DNA of 64,000 bases from Streptomyces sp. NBC_01717 (GTDB lineage Bacteria > Actinomycetota > Actinomycetes > Streptomycetales > Streptomycetaceae): NCBI RefSeq assembly GCF_036248255.1, contig NZ_CP109178.1, positions 4,092,001 to 4,156,000 on the forward strand, read 5' to 3'. Shown one piece after another: positions 56,198-64,000 of the stretch; position 1 is the stretch's first letter, and the number at the start of each line of letters is the position of its first letter. Under the pieces are notes generated by a model. That model was not told the DNA's origin. It searched no databases and saw nothing but the letters and a program-made list of their open reading frames with translations. A program made the translations under genes and the position numbers.

Positions 56198-56749
56198 ATG
56201 ACCACTCGTACGTTTCTGTTCCTGCTCGGCAGCAGCCGCACCGACGGCAACACCGAGGAACTCGCACGGCTCGCCGCCGAACAGCTGCCGCCCGAGACCG
56301 AGCAGCGCTGGCTGAACCTGAACGAACTGACACTCCCCGACTTCGAGGACCTGCGGCACGACGGTGACGGCCGCTACCCCGCCCCCACCGGCAACGCCGC
56401 CACCCTGCTGGACGCGACGCTCGGCGCGACCGATCTGGTACTCGCGTCACCGCTGTACTGGTACGCGATGTCCACCTCCACCAAGCGTTATCTGGACCAC
56501 TGGTCGGGGTGGATGCGCGTGCCCGGCGTCGACTTCAAGCAGCGGATGGGCGGGCGGACCCTGTGGGGCGTCACGGCGCTGGCGACGTCCGATCACAGCG
56601 TCGCCGAACCGGCGACGGGTACCCTGCGGACCATCGCCTCGTACATGCGGATGGAGTGGGGCGGGATGCTGCTGGGGGTCGGCACCCGGCCCGGTGACGT
56701 ACTGGGCGACACGGCCGCCGTCACCCGCGCCAAGACCTTCTTCGGCTGA
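56198..56749 (+). CDS. NAD(P)H-dependent oxidoreductase (flavodoxin-fold)
   Basis: 183 residues. Phosphate-binding loop LLGSSRTDGNTEELARLAAE, and LVLASPLYWYAMSTSTKRYL (the flavodoxin-type PxYW loop). It reduces quinones, azo or nitro compounds with NAD(P)H and FMN. Followed 12 bp later by the convergent TetR gene. Confidence 0.9.
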   Translation: MTTRTFLFLLGSSRTDGNTEELARLAAEQLPPETEQRWLNLNELTLPDFEDLRHDGDGRYPAPTGNAATLLDATLGATDLVLASPLYWYAMSTSTKRYLDHWSGWMRVPGVDFKQRMGGRTLWGVTALATSDHSVAEPATGTLRTIASYMRMEWGGMLLGVGTRPGDVLGDTAAVTRAKTFFG

Positions 56750-56761
56750 CGGCACCTCATC

Positions 56762-57352
56762 TCACGGCTCCGGTGCGCCCAGCGCCCGGAGCACGTGCGT
56801 GACCAGTGCCGCGACCGTCGCCTCGTCCTGACTCGGTTTGCGCAGCACATGGCGGTAGTAGACCGGTCCGTAGAGCATCTCCACGCCCAGCGGCAGATCC
56901 GCGCCCGGCGGGATCTGGCCCTGTTCCTGGGCTCGGCGCAGCCGGGCCACCGCCTCGGCGAAGCGGGGCTCGATCAGCTGGGTCCGGACCGTTTCGGCGA
57001 GTTCGTCGTCGTGATGGAGTTCGGAGAGGATCCCGGCGTAAGCCGGGCCGAACGGCGGCGTGGAGAGCAATCTCACCGCGCCTGTCACATGGGTACGGAT
57101 GTCGGCGGCGATGTCGCCGGTGTCGACGAACGGCGTGGCGTCGACCAGTGCCTCCGTGAACGCCTCCAGCAGCACCGCACTCTTCGACGGCCACCAGCGG
57201 TAGATCGTCTTCTTGCTGACACCCGCCCGGGCCGCGATCGCCTCGATGGTGACGCGGCCGTACCCCTTCTCCGTGCACAGTGCGAGGGCGGCATCCAGGG
57301 TCGCCCGTCGTGATCGCTCGCTACGGCGCAGCGAACTCGGCGATGTGATCAT
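56762..57352 (-). CDS. TetR-family transcriptional regulator
   Basis: 196 residues. Helix-turn-helix ALALCTEKGYGRVTIEAIAA, RAGVSKKTIYRWWPSKSAVL; the C-terminal half is a TetR_C-type ligand domain (TPPFGPAYAGILSELHHDDE, LYGPVYYRHVLRKP). Probable regulator of the neighbouring reductase and/or the ABC exporter. ATG 57352. Confidence 0.93.
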   Translation of the reverse strand: MITSPSSLRRSERSRRATLDAALALCTEKGYGRVTIEAIAARAGVSKKTIYRWWPSKSAVLLEAFTEALVDATPFVDTGDIAADIRTHVTGAVRLLSTPPFGPAYAGILSELHHDDELAETVRTQLIEPRFAEAVARLRRAQEQGQIPPGADLPLGVEMLYGPVYYRHVLRKPSQDEATVAALVTHVLRALGAPEP

Positions 57353-57549
57353 TCGGTGAGCATAGGGGTGTCGAGTCCAATCCTTGTTGACAGGGCGTCG
57401 TCAGAAGTCGAACAATGCAGAGGCAGAAACGGAACGTACCGTGTCGTTCCTGCTGTTCGCACCGTTCGTGCCGTTCGTGCCGCGACGAGCCGATCGGGGG
57501 ACGGCTCGCCCGGCCGACGGCACGAGCGGAACCGCGAACACCCCGCCGC
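57353..57549. other. Short interval between tetR and the ABC permease
   Basis: About 200 bp with repeated GTTCGTGCCG motifs (57461-57482) and no gene. It is upstream of the tetR start and downstream of the permease stop, so it may hold tetR control sites. Confidence 0.4.
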
Positions 57550-58437
57550 TCAGGCAGTGATGTCCTTCGCTGTGAAGCGTGCCCACGCGGCCGAGCCGAA
57601 CACCGCCGCGTACAACCCCTGCAGCCCCAGGTTCTTGACCACGTCGTCCCAGTAGACGGGGTCGCGCAGCAGGTCCGCGAAGGACAGCCAGTAGTGCGGG
57701 AACAGGTACGGGTGCATACCGCTCAGCTGCGGGATCGAGTCCAGGATCTGCACCGTGATCAGCACCCCGACCGTCGTGGCCATCGCCGCGATCCCGCTGC
57801 CGGTGAGCGTCGAGATGAACAGCCCGAGCGCCGCGAACCCGATGAGCGACGCCGCCACCGCCACCGCGATCAGCCCGGCCCGCAGCAGCCCCTCGCCGAA
57901 GCCGATCTGCGTCCCGGAGATCGTCGTGACCTCGCCGACCGGGAACAGCAACGCCCCGACGGCCAGTGCCGACGCCGCCACGACCACCGTCGCGACCAGG
58001 CAGAACACCAGCGTGGAGGCGTACTTGGCGATCAGTAGCCGGGTCCGGCCCGCGGGCGCGACCAGCAGATAGCGCAGGGTGCCCGCACCGGCCTCGCCCG
58101 CGATCGAATCACCCGCGACGACGCCGACGGCCATCGGGAGGAAGACCGGCAGGGTCACGGAGAGGGCGGCGAAGACCAGGAACAGGCCGTTGTTGGTCAC
58201 CTGGGAGAGAAACGCCGGGCCGCCGCCCTCGCCCGGGCCGGCCGGCGAGCCGTCGCTCGTCTCGATCCTCACCGCGATCCCGATCAGTACGGGTACGGCG
58301 GCCAGCACCCCGAGGAGCGCGAGCGTGCGCCAGCGGCGCAGCGTCGTGGTCAGTTCGGAGCGGAGGATCCCGAAGGTCCACAGCGGGTTGCGGGACCGGC
58401 CCGCCCCCACCGGTCCGACTGCTTCAGCCTGCGACAT
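57550..58437 (-). CDS. ABC-2 type transporter permease
   Basis: 295 residues from ATG 58437 (ribosome binding site GAGAGGG). Six or seven hydrophobic helices, including LALLGVLAAVPVLIGIAVRI, LVFAALSVTLPVFLPMAVGV, LVATVVVAASALAVGALLF and ALGLFISTLTGSGIAAMATT. It pairs with the ATPase gene, whose stop it overlaps by 14 bp. Predicted to export lipids, peptides or drugs. Confidence 0.92.
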   Translation of the reverse strand: MSQAEAVGPVGAGRSRNPLWTFGILRSELTTTLRRWRTLALLGVLAAVPVLIGIAVRIETSDGSPAGPGEGGGPAFLSQVTNNGLFLVFAALSVTLPVFLPMAVGVVAGDSIAGEAGAGTLRYLLVAPAGRTRLLIAKYASTLVFCLVATVVVAASALAVGALLFPVGEVTTISGTQIGFGEGLLRAGLIAVAVAASLIGFAALGLFISTLTGSGIAAMATTVGVLITVQILDSIPQLSGMHPYLFPHYWLSFADLLRDPVYWDDVVKNLGLQGLYAAVFGSAAWARFTAKDITA

Positions 58438-59410
58438 CGAAACCCTCTCCGGTGAGTGCGACAAAGGCGTCCTCGAGCGAGGCCCGCTGGACGCCGAACG
58501 ACCGTACGCGCACCCCGCCGCGGACCAGCGCCCCGTTCAGGTCCGCGAGTTCGACGTCGGCCGGCGGGGCCTCGGCGCTCACCCGGTCACCGTCGGCGGT
58601 GATGCCGGTGACGCCGAGCTCCTTGAGGATGCGGGCGGCGTCGCCCGGGTCGGGGGTGGTGACGGTGAGGCGGCCGCGGGTGCCCGCCGCGAGGTCGGCG
58701 ACCGGGCCCTGGGTGATCAGCCGACCCCGGGCCATCACCGCGGCATGCGTACAGACCTGCTCGATCTCGTCGAGGAGGTGGGAGGAGAGGAAGACGGTGG
58801 TGCCGTCCGCCGCCAGTTCCCGGACCAGGGCGCGGATCTCGCGCATCCCCTGCGGGTCCAGTCCGTTGGTCGGCTCGTCCAGGACGAGGAGGCGGCGCGG
58901 CTGGAGCAGGGCGGCGGCCAGGCCGAGGCGCTGCTTCATGCCCAGCGAGTACGCCTTCGCCTTCTTGCCGGCCGCCGCCCCGAGCCCGACCCGGTCCAGC
59001 GCGGTCGCGACCCGGGCCCGGCGGGTGCGCGGATCGGCGGTCGGGTCGGCGGAGTCGTACCGTACGAGATTGTCCCGACCGGTCAGGAACCCGTACAGCG
59101 CGGGCCCTTCGATCAGCGCTCCGACCTGCGGGAGTACGGTGCGGGCGGCGCGCGGCATGGGATGGCCGAGGACCCGGGCGGTGCCGGACGTCGGGTCGAT
59201 GAGGCCCATCAGCATCCGGATCGTGGTGGTCTTCCCGGAGCCGTTGGGCCCGAGGAAGCCGAATACGCTGCCGCCCGGGACGCTGAGGTCGAGGCCGTCG
59301 ACGGCGAGCTGGCCACCGCGGTACCGCTTGGTGAGACCGCGGGTCTCGATCACGGCCGTTCCGGTCCGGGGCACCACCTCGGACTCGATCACGGCGCCGG
59401 TCTCTGTCAT
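58424..59410 (-). CDS. ABC transporter ATP-binding protein (drug-exporter type)
   Basis: 328 residues. Walker A GPNGSGKTT, Q-loop LPQVGALIEGPALYGF, signature YSLGMKQRLGLAAALLQP, Walker B LLVLDEPTNGLDP, H-loop SSHLLDE and the C-terminal DUF4162-like domain (TPDPGDAARILKELGVTGIT, ASLEDAFVALTGE). Like DrrA/NodI-type exporters. First gene of the two-gene operon. Confidence 0.95.
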   Translation of the reverse strand: MTETGAVIESEVVPRTGTAVIETRGLTKRYRGGQLAVDGLDLSVPGGSVFGFLGPNGSGKTTTIRMLMGLIDPTSGTARVLGHPMPRAARTVLPQVGALIEGPALYGFLTGRDNLVRYDSADPTADPRTRRARVATALDRVGLGAAAGKKAKAYSLGMKQRLGLAAALLQPRRLLVLDEPTNGLDPQGMREIRALVRELAADGTTVFLSSHLLDEIEQVCTHAAVMARGRLITQGPVADLAAGTRGRLTVTTPDPGDAARILKELGVTGITADGDRVSAEAPPADVELADLNGALVRGGVRVRSFGVQRASLEDAFVALTGEGFDVAG

Positions 59411-59436
59411 GCGTGACTCCCATGGGTCGGATAACC

Positions 59437-59473
59437 GACCGCCCCGCCGTACGGAGCGTACGGCGGGGCGGTC
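59437..59473. terminator. Strong hairpin terminator
   Basis: A 17-bp perfect stem GACCGCCCCGCCGTACG with GAG loop. It lies between the ABC ATPase start and the upstream lolA-like stop, so it ends the lolA-like transcript on the minus strand. Confidence 0.85.
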
Positions 59474-59525
59474 GCGCGGTGCGGGATGTGCGGGTCGTCC
59501 GGGCGGTACGAGTCGTGCCGGGGCG

Positions 59526-60800
59526 TCAGTTGGCGCTGTCGGCCGCCCTGACGAGCGCGTCCTTGGTGACCAGCCCGACGTAGACCTTGCCGTCGTCCGT
59601 CATCAGTGCGTTGACCAGTCGGGTCTTGAAGACCGTGCCCGAGCCGAACTTTCCGGTGACCTTGTCGCCGAACGAGTCCAGGAACTGCTGTGCCGCAGGC
59701 GGCACATCGCCGGACTTCGGCGATGTCGGGACCGCCCGGCCGCCCGGCGCCTCGATCTCCGCGACCGCGCTCCAGCCCTCGCCGATCACCTTCACCCCCT
59801 TGCCGCCGGCCAGGCCGTCCAGGCCGTCCAGCCCGGCCGGTCCACCCGGCACCTTGAACTCCTGTGCCTGCTTCCCGGCTTGCTGCTGCGCCTTCGCGTC
59901 GTCGGCCTCGGTCACCTTGGCGCCCTTCGGCGGGGTGAACGTGAACGAGGAGGCGGCGGGCTTCGCGAAGTCGACGCCGGTGAACCCGGCGTCGATCACG
60001 GCCTTGCCGCCGCTGCTCGGGGAGAGCGTGAACTTCAGCGGTACGCCGTTCTTAGCGTCGACCGCGATCGTGATCGCGCCGATCGTCGAGCCACCCTGCT
60101 TGGGCTTGATGACCAGCTTGTACGCGTCACGTCCGGCGACCTGCGCCGTGCCGTCGACCGTCACCGACGTGGTGGGGCCGGCCGTCTTCAGCGCCTCTTC
60201 GGCGAACGCCTTCGGCGTGGTCGGCACGCCGTCCGGGACCGTTGCCTCGCCACGCTTCTCCGCGTGGCCCGAAGCCTTGTCGCCGGTCGCGTGGAACGCC
60301 TCGTTGGACTTGCTGTCGTATGCCCAGACCTGGTCCCCGTTGCGGATCACGCTGTACTCGGCGGCGCTGTCCAGTATCGAGACGCGCTGCTTGTCGGGGC
60401 CGTCGGCGGCCACCCGCAGCGTGTGCGTGCCGGAGGCGAGCTCCGTCAGCTTTTCCTGCGGGTCGGCGCTCGAACCGCCGTGCGCTCCGTCGCCCTGCGC
60501 CAGCGAGCCGGCGAGCCCGCCCAGCGACGGGATGCCGAGGTCCGTGCTGATCTTGACCGTGCCGGAAAGCTGCTCCGTGTCCGATGCGGCGATCTTCTCG
60601 ATGAGCTGCTGTGCGGTGATCTTCGGCAGATCGGGGTCACCGGAGTCCGCGAGCGCCGGGACCAGCCCGATCGTCGCGGCCGCCACCCCCGCCACCGCGA
60701 CCGGGACCACGTAGCGCGCCGCCTTGCGGCGGCCGGCCATGGTGCCGGTGGCCTCGTCCGCGGCGTTGCCGGTGGTCTCTGCGCTGTCGTTCGGTGCCAT
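59526..60800 (-). CDS. LolA/DUF2092-type exported protein
   Basis: 424 residues from ATG 60800 behind GGAGGTAGGG. N-terminal membrane segment (YVVPVAVAGVAAATIGLVPA) after a basic RRKAAR, then a LolA-like half-barrel (KITAQQLIEKIAASDTEQLS, GTVKISTDLGIPSLGG, YSVIRNGDQVWAYDSKSNEA, GRDAYKLVIKPKQGGSTIGA) and a second beta domain. LolA-like proteins bind acyl chains of lipids or lipoproteins in their barrel; in Gram-positives the role is unclear. A dyad (TTTGGTCAG / CTGACCAAA, 60875-60909) lies upstream. Confidence 0.85.
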   Translation of the reverse strand: MAPNDSAETTGNAADEATGTMAGRRKAARYVVPVAVAGVAAATIGLVPALADSGDPDLPKITAQQLIEKIAASDTEQLSGTVKISTDLGIPSLGGLAGSLAQGDGAHGGSSADPQEKLTELASGTHTLRVAADGPDKQRVSILDSAAEYSVIRNGDQVWAYDSKSNEAFHATGDKASGHAEKRGEATVPDGVPTTPKAFAEEALKTAGPTTSVTVDGTAQVAGRDAYKLVIKPKQGGSTIGAITIAVDAKNGVPLKFTLSPSSGGKAVIDAGFTGVDFAKPAASSFTFTPPKGAKVTEADDAKAQQQAGKQAQEFKVPGGPAGLDGLDGLAGGKGVKVIGEGWSAVAEIEAPGGRAVPTSPKSGDVPPAAQQFLDSFGDKVTGKFGSGTVFKTRLVNALMTDDGKVYVGLVTKDALVRAADSAN

Positions 60801-60874
60801 GTGTGCCCTACCTCCGTGGTCGGCGGCTTCCGTCCGGATGCACTCGTCCACTCCGTGCCGCCATTCTCACCCGT

Positions 60875-60909
60875 TTTGGTCAGGAGTGGTTGTTCTCCAT
60901 CTGACCAAA
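60875..60909. promoter_or_regulatory. Dyad upstream of the LolA-like gene
   Basis: TTTGGTCAG and its complement CTGACCAAA separated by 17 bp, with an inner GGAG/CTCC pair. Either an operator or a leader hairpin of the minus-strand transcript starting before 60800. Confidence 0.4.
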
Positions 60910-61029
60910 TTCGAGGTGGCGAAGCGTCAGCCCGCGGGAGCAACTCCGCATACCTCTGCGGTATGACACCACCCGGCCGGGCCTCCCCCGACCCGTAGGG
61001 GTCGGGGTGCACAGCACGCCTGCCGGGGC

Positions 61030-62040
61030 TCAGCCCGCGCGGTGCACCACGGCGTCGCACAGCTCTTCCAACGCGGCCTTCGCGTAGCACTCGGGCAGCG
61101 GCGCCAGCGTCGCCCGCGCCTCCTCGGTCCACCGGATGGTGTCCCGCCGGGCCCGCTCCAGCGCCGGGTGCGCGCGCAGCCGGCGGAGCGCCTCGGCGAG
61201 CCGGGCGTCGTCGCTGAGGTCGCCGTCCAGCAGCTCCAGCAGCTCCAGGTCCTCCGGCTTTCCGTCGGCCGCCGCCTGCGCCCGCAGGTGCAGCACGGGA
61301 AGCGTCGGGATGCCTTCGCGCAGGTCCGTGCCGGGGGTCTTGCCGGACTCGTGGGAGTCGGAGGCGATGTCGAGTACGTCGTCGGCGAGCTGGAAGGCGA
61401 CGCCGAGCCGCTCCCCGTACTGGGTGAGGATGTCGACGGCCGACTCGTCGGCGCCGGCCATCATCGCGCCGAACCGGCAGGCCACGGCGATCAGCGAGCC
61501 GGTCTTGCCGCGCATCACGTCGAGGTAGTGCTCGACCGGGTCGCGGCCGTCGCGCGGCCCCGCGGTCTCCAGGATCTGGCCGGTGACCAGGCGCTCGAAC
61601 GCCTCCGCCTGGATGCGCACGGCCTCCGGACCCAGGTCGGCCAGTATGTGCGAGGCGCGGGCGAAGAGGAAGTCGCCGGTCAGCACGGCCACCGAGTTGC
61701 CCCAGCGGGTGTTGGCACTGTCGACTCCGCGGCGTACGTCCGCCTCGTCCATGACGTCGTCGTGGTACAGCGTGGCGAGGTGCGTCAGCTCGACGACCAC
61801 GGCGGACGGCACGACACCCGGCGCGTCCGCGTCACCGAACTGGGCGGACAGCATCGCCAGCAGCGGCCGGAAACGCTTCCCCCCGGCCCGTACGAGATGC
61901 TGCGCAGCCTCTGTGATGAAGGGGACGTCGCTCTTGGTGGCATCGAGCAGTCCCGCCTCGACAGCTGCCAAACCGGTCTGGACATCGGCCTCAAGAGCCT
62001 GGTCCCGCACGCTCAGTCCGAACGGCCCGACGACGGTCAC
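61030..62040 (-). CDS. Long-chain polyprenyl diphosphate synthase (menaquinone side chain)
   Basis: 336 residues. First Asp-rich motif LYHDDVMDEADVRRG and second LADDVLDIASD (both DDxxD), plus GGKRFRPLLAMLSA and RGKTGSLIAVACRFGAM. The small-side pattern around the first DDxxD (THLATLYHDDV) is typical of all-trans hepta/octaprenyl synthases. In actinobacteria this product feeds menaquinone synthesis. GTG 62040. Confidence 0.93.
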   Translation of the reverse strand: MTVVGPFGLSVRDQALEADVQTGLAAVEAGLLDATKSDVPFITEAAQHLVRAGGKRFRPLLAMLSAQFGDADAPGVVPSAVVVELTHLATLYHDDVMDEADVRRGVDSANTRWGNSVAVLTGDFLFARASHILADLGPEAVRIQAEAFERLVTGQILETAGPRDGRDPVEHYLDVMRGKTGSLIAVACRFGAMMAGADESAVDILTQYGERLGVAFQLADDVLDIASDSHESGKTPGTDLREGIPTLPVLHLRAQAAADGKPEDLELLELLDGDLSDDARLAEALRRLRAHPALERARRDTIRWTEEARATLAPLPECYAKAALEELCDAVVHRAG

Positions 62041-62484
62041 GAGGGGATCTCCTGTCTGCTGACGATCACACGGAATGTCGATGTGTCGCTGTCATCACTC
62101 AAGTCAGCGTATCCGGTCCCCTTTCGATCACCGTGGGCGCCTTCCCGCCACCGCCGGTATGTTCGGGTTGTCCAGGAGCACCGTCGCAGCCGGACGGACC
62201 CACCCGCCTCCCGGCGACGCCCGGGCCCTTTCCGGCCGATCGGGGGCCCACGCCCCCGGCCGGACCCGAGCTCCGGGTGGCCGCCGCCGTCGGGATGACG
62301 CCCGGCCCGATCCAGTACGTGCCGTCCGGCGTCACCTGGCCGGGCGCAGCCACGACGGCGGGTTCCCGGGCGCCCCGGAGCCGCATCGCCCGGCCGATCG
62401 TCGGCGGTGCGGTCCAGGCCACCGTCGGCGCCGCCGCGCCCCGTCGCCCAAGCGCCCCATGTCCCCCGTCCACCGAGGTACGCC
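62041..62484. other. Intergenic region upstream of two divergent genes
   Basis: 444 bp between the minus-strand polyprenyl synthase and the plus-strand hydrolase. Open frames here are shadows or chance. Probably holds promoters for both; an AT-richer patch is at about 62067-62130. Confidence 0.4.
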
Positions 62485-64000
62485 ATGCACATCCGCACCC
62501 GGTTCCCCTACGACACGGCCCACGAGGATGTCTGGATCCCGCTGCCGGACGGCACACGACTGTACGCCCGGATCTGGCGGCCGATCACCGACGAGCCCGT
62601 ACCGGCGCTCCTGGAGTACCTGCCGTACCGGCTGAGCGACTGGACGGCGCCGCGCGACCGGCAGCGCCACCCCTGGTACGCGGGCCACGGCTACGCCTCC
62701 GTACGCGTCGATGCCCGTGGGCACGGCAACAGTGAGGGGCTGCCGGGCGACGCGTACGACGCGACCGGGCCCGCCGACGGGGTCGCCGTCGTCCACTGGC
62801 TGGCCGGGCAGGAGTGGTGTTCCGGCCGGGTCGGCATGTTCGGCATCTCCTGGGGCGGCTCCATCTCGCTCCGGATCGCCGCGCTCGCCCCCGAGCCGCT
62901 GAAGGCGATCGTCACGGTCTGCTCGACCGACGACCGCTACGACAACGACGCGCACTACATGGGTGGCTCGGTCCTCGCCGTCGGCATGCACGCCCGGGCG
63001 GCCACCACGCTGGCCTTCACCGCCCGGCCGCCGGACCCGGCGCACGTCGGTGACGGCTGGAAGGCCATGTGGCTGAAGCGGCTCGAAGCGGTCGACCCGC
63101 CCATCCACACCTGGCTGGCGCACCGGACCCGCGACGCCTACTGGGCCCACGGCAGCGTCTGCGAGGACTACTCCGCCATCGAGGCGCACGTGCTCGCGGT
63201 CGGCGGGTGGCACGACCCGTACCGCGACACGGTGCTGCGGCTCGTCGCACACCTCGACCCGGCGAAGGTGCGCGGCCTGATCGGGCCGTGGTCGCATCAG
63301 TACCCGGACCGCGGCCTGCCGCCGGGCCCGTCGATCGGCTTCCTCCAGGAGACGCTGCGCTGGTGGGACCAGTATCTGAAGGGCGAGGACACCGGTGTCA
63401 TGTCCGAGCCACTGCTGCGGTCCTGGATCAGCGAGTCGCACCGGCCCGCGACGGTGTACGAGACGCTTCCCGGCCGGTGGGTCGGCGACACCGGCCGGCC
63501 GTCGGAGAACGTCGCGACGGTCGCGTACGCCCTCCGGGGCGGCCCGCAGACCGTGCGCTCGCCGCAGCAGACCGGGCTGGACGCCGGGCGCTTCGTCCCG
63601 TTCGGCAACGACGCCGATCTGCCGCCCGACCAGCGGGACGAGGACGCCAAGTCGGTCTCGTTCGAGTTCCCGGTCGAGGACGCCCCCCTCGAGATCCTGG
63701 GCCGTCCACGGGTGAAGCTCCGGATCCGGATGGACGTACCGCGCGGCCAGGCGATCGTCCGGCTCTGCGACGTCACACCCGACGGGGCCTCCACGCTCGT
63801 CACCCGCGGCGTCCTCAACCTGTCCGCGCGGCACGGCCGCGACCGGTCCGACGACTGGACGCCCGGCGCGACCGAGGACGTCACCTTCGAGCTGAACGGC
63901 ATCGGGCACACCTTCTCGCCCGGCCACCGGATCAGGCTCGCCGTCTCGTCCTCGTACTGGCCGTGGATCTGGCCGCAGGCCGGTTCGGCGGGGTTCACCC
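62485..64000 (+). CDS. CocE/NonD-family hydrolase (3' end outside window)
   Basis: The open frame runs from ATG 62485 (GAGG at 62475) to the window edge, 505 codons seen. X-Pro dipeptidyl-peptidase-like alpha/beta hydrolase: DVWIPLPDGTRLYARIWRP, RVDARGHGNSEGLPG, nucleophile Ser in GMFGISWGGSISLRIAAL, the catalytic Asp in GGWHDPYRD and His in GPWSHQYPDRGLP, then the jelly-roll domain (VTPDGASTLVTRGVLNLSA). Related to cocaine esterase, cephalosporin acylases and nonactate-type enzymes. Confidence 0.92.
   Translation, partial: MHIRTRFPYDTAHEDVWIPLPDGTRLYARIWRPITDEPVPALLEYLPYRLSDWTAPRDRQRHPWYAGHGYASVRVDARGHGNSEGLPGDAYDATGPADGVAVVHWLAGQEWCSGRVGMFGISWGGSISLRIAALAPEPLKAIVTVCSTDDRYDNDAHYMGGSVLAVGMHARAATTLAFTARPPDPAHVGDGWKAMWLKRLEAVDPPIHTWLAHRTRDAYWAHGSVCEDYSAIEAHVLAVGGWHDPYRDTVLRLVAHLDPAKVRGLIGPWSHQYPDRGLPPGPSIGFLQETLRWWDQYLKGEDTGVMSEPLLRSWISESHRPATVYETLPGRWVGDTGRPSENVATVAYALRGGPQTVRSPQQTGLDAGRFVPFGNDADLPPDQRDEDAKSVSFEFPVEDAPLEILGRPRVKLRIRMDVPRGQAIVRLCDVTPDGASTLVTRGVLNLSARHGRDRSDDWTPGATEDVTFELNGIGHTFSPGHRIRLAVSSSYWPWIWPQAGSAGFT

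Noticed and set aside
62133..62735. Plus-strand frames overlapping the start of the CocE-type gene
   Set aside because: The frame from ATG 62485 carries the catalytic motifs; the others are shadows.

Overview
The window is a piece of a high-GC actinobacterial chromosome, almost certainly Streptomyces. Evidence: third-position GC bias throughout, many GTG starts, 1-4 nt start/stop overlaps in operons, a partial second nuo cluster beside korAB, DUF6233 and SLP1-type integrase relatives, and a long-variable-arm tRNA-Tyr. From memory, the order tRNA-Tyr / yajQ / htpX / partial nuo cluster / two-component genes / korAB / permease resembles the S. coelicolor chromosome next to the SLP1 integration site. 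Species cannot be read from the sequence.

Left part (1-10.7 kb) is accessory-looking: an SDR protein, two tandem collagen-like membrane proteins, membrane proteins and an orphan lower-GC-looking gene, IS1380 and IS5 remnants, a polysaccharide deacetylase, a DinB-like protein, and an ECF sigma factor overlapping its membrane partner. It ends in a 5'-truncated methyltransferase that abuts the last codons of a lost integrase.

From 10.7 to 24.74 kb lies a layered, decayed integrative island in the 3' end of tRNA-Tyr. A repeat of about 280 bp (integrase 3' end, palindrome, terminator, tRNA 3' half) occurs at both ends (10722-10999 and 24434-24710), and shorter tRNA-like junction repeats lie inside. 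Contents: a Ku remnant, an enoyl-CoA hydratase-like gene, an intact IS256 transposase, two GNAT genes, a lipoprotein, a small RGG/GYG-rich protein, several frameshifted or truncated genes, and a 2.4 kb IS5-like composite (19256-21661) flanked by CTAG. That composite carries a papain-like (BtrH_N-type) gene. Next come a 77-aa protein, a third collagen-like protein and an N-terminally truncated integrase.

From 24.7 kb to the end is conserved core. It contains yajQ; ogt plus alkB (alkylation repair); a GlsB/YeaQ-type membrane protein, YccF, HtpX and MscL; then nuoN-M-L-K-J-I-H-C-B-A on the minus strand, lacking D, E, F and G, with a long disordered tail on NuoC. Divergent to nuo are two tandem sensor kinases that share a 300-bp near-identical block, a LuxR-type response regulator, korA-korB, and an APC permease. 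Then follow an HxlR regulator divergent from an NmrA-like reductase, RarD-type transporter, FAD monooxygenase, lipoprotein, CGNR/VOC divergent pair, HAD phosphatase, NADPH-dependent flavin reductase, TetR regulator, an ABC-2 exporter pair, a LolA/DUF2092-type protein, a long-chain polyprenyl diphosphate synthase and a CocE/NonD hydrolase cut by the window edge.

Functionally, KorAB generates reduced ferredoxin while the partial complex I lacks the NADH-oxidising module. The polyprenyl synthase probably makes the menaquinone side chain. This end of the window therefore looks respiratory, under a nearby two-component system; the functional link is an inference.
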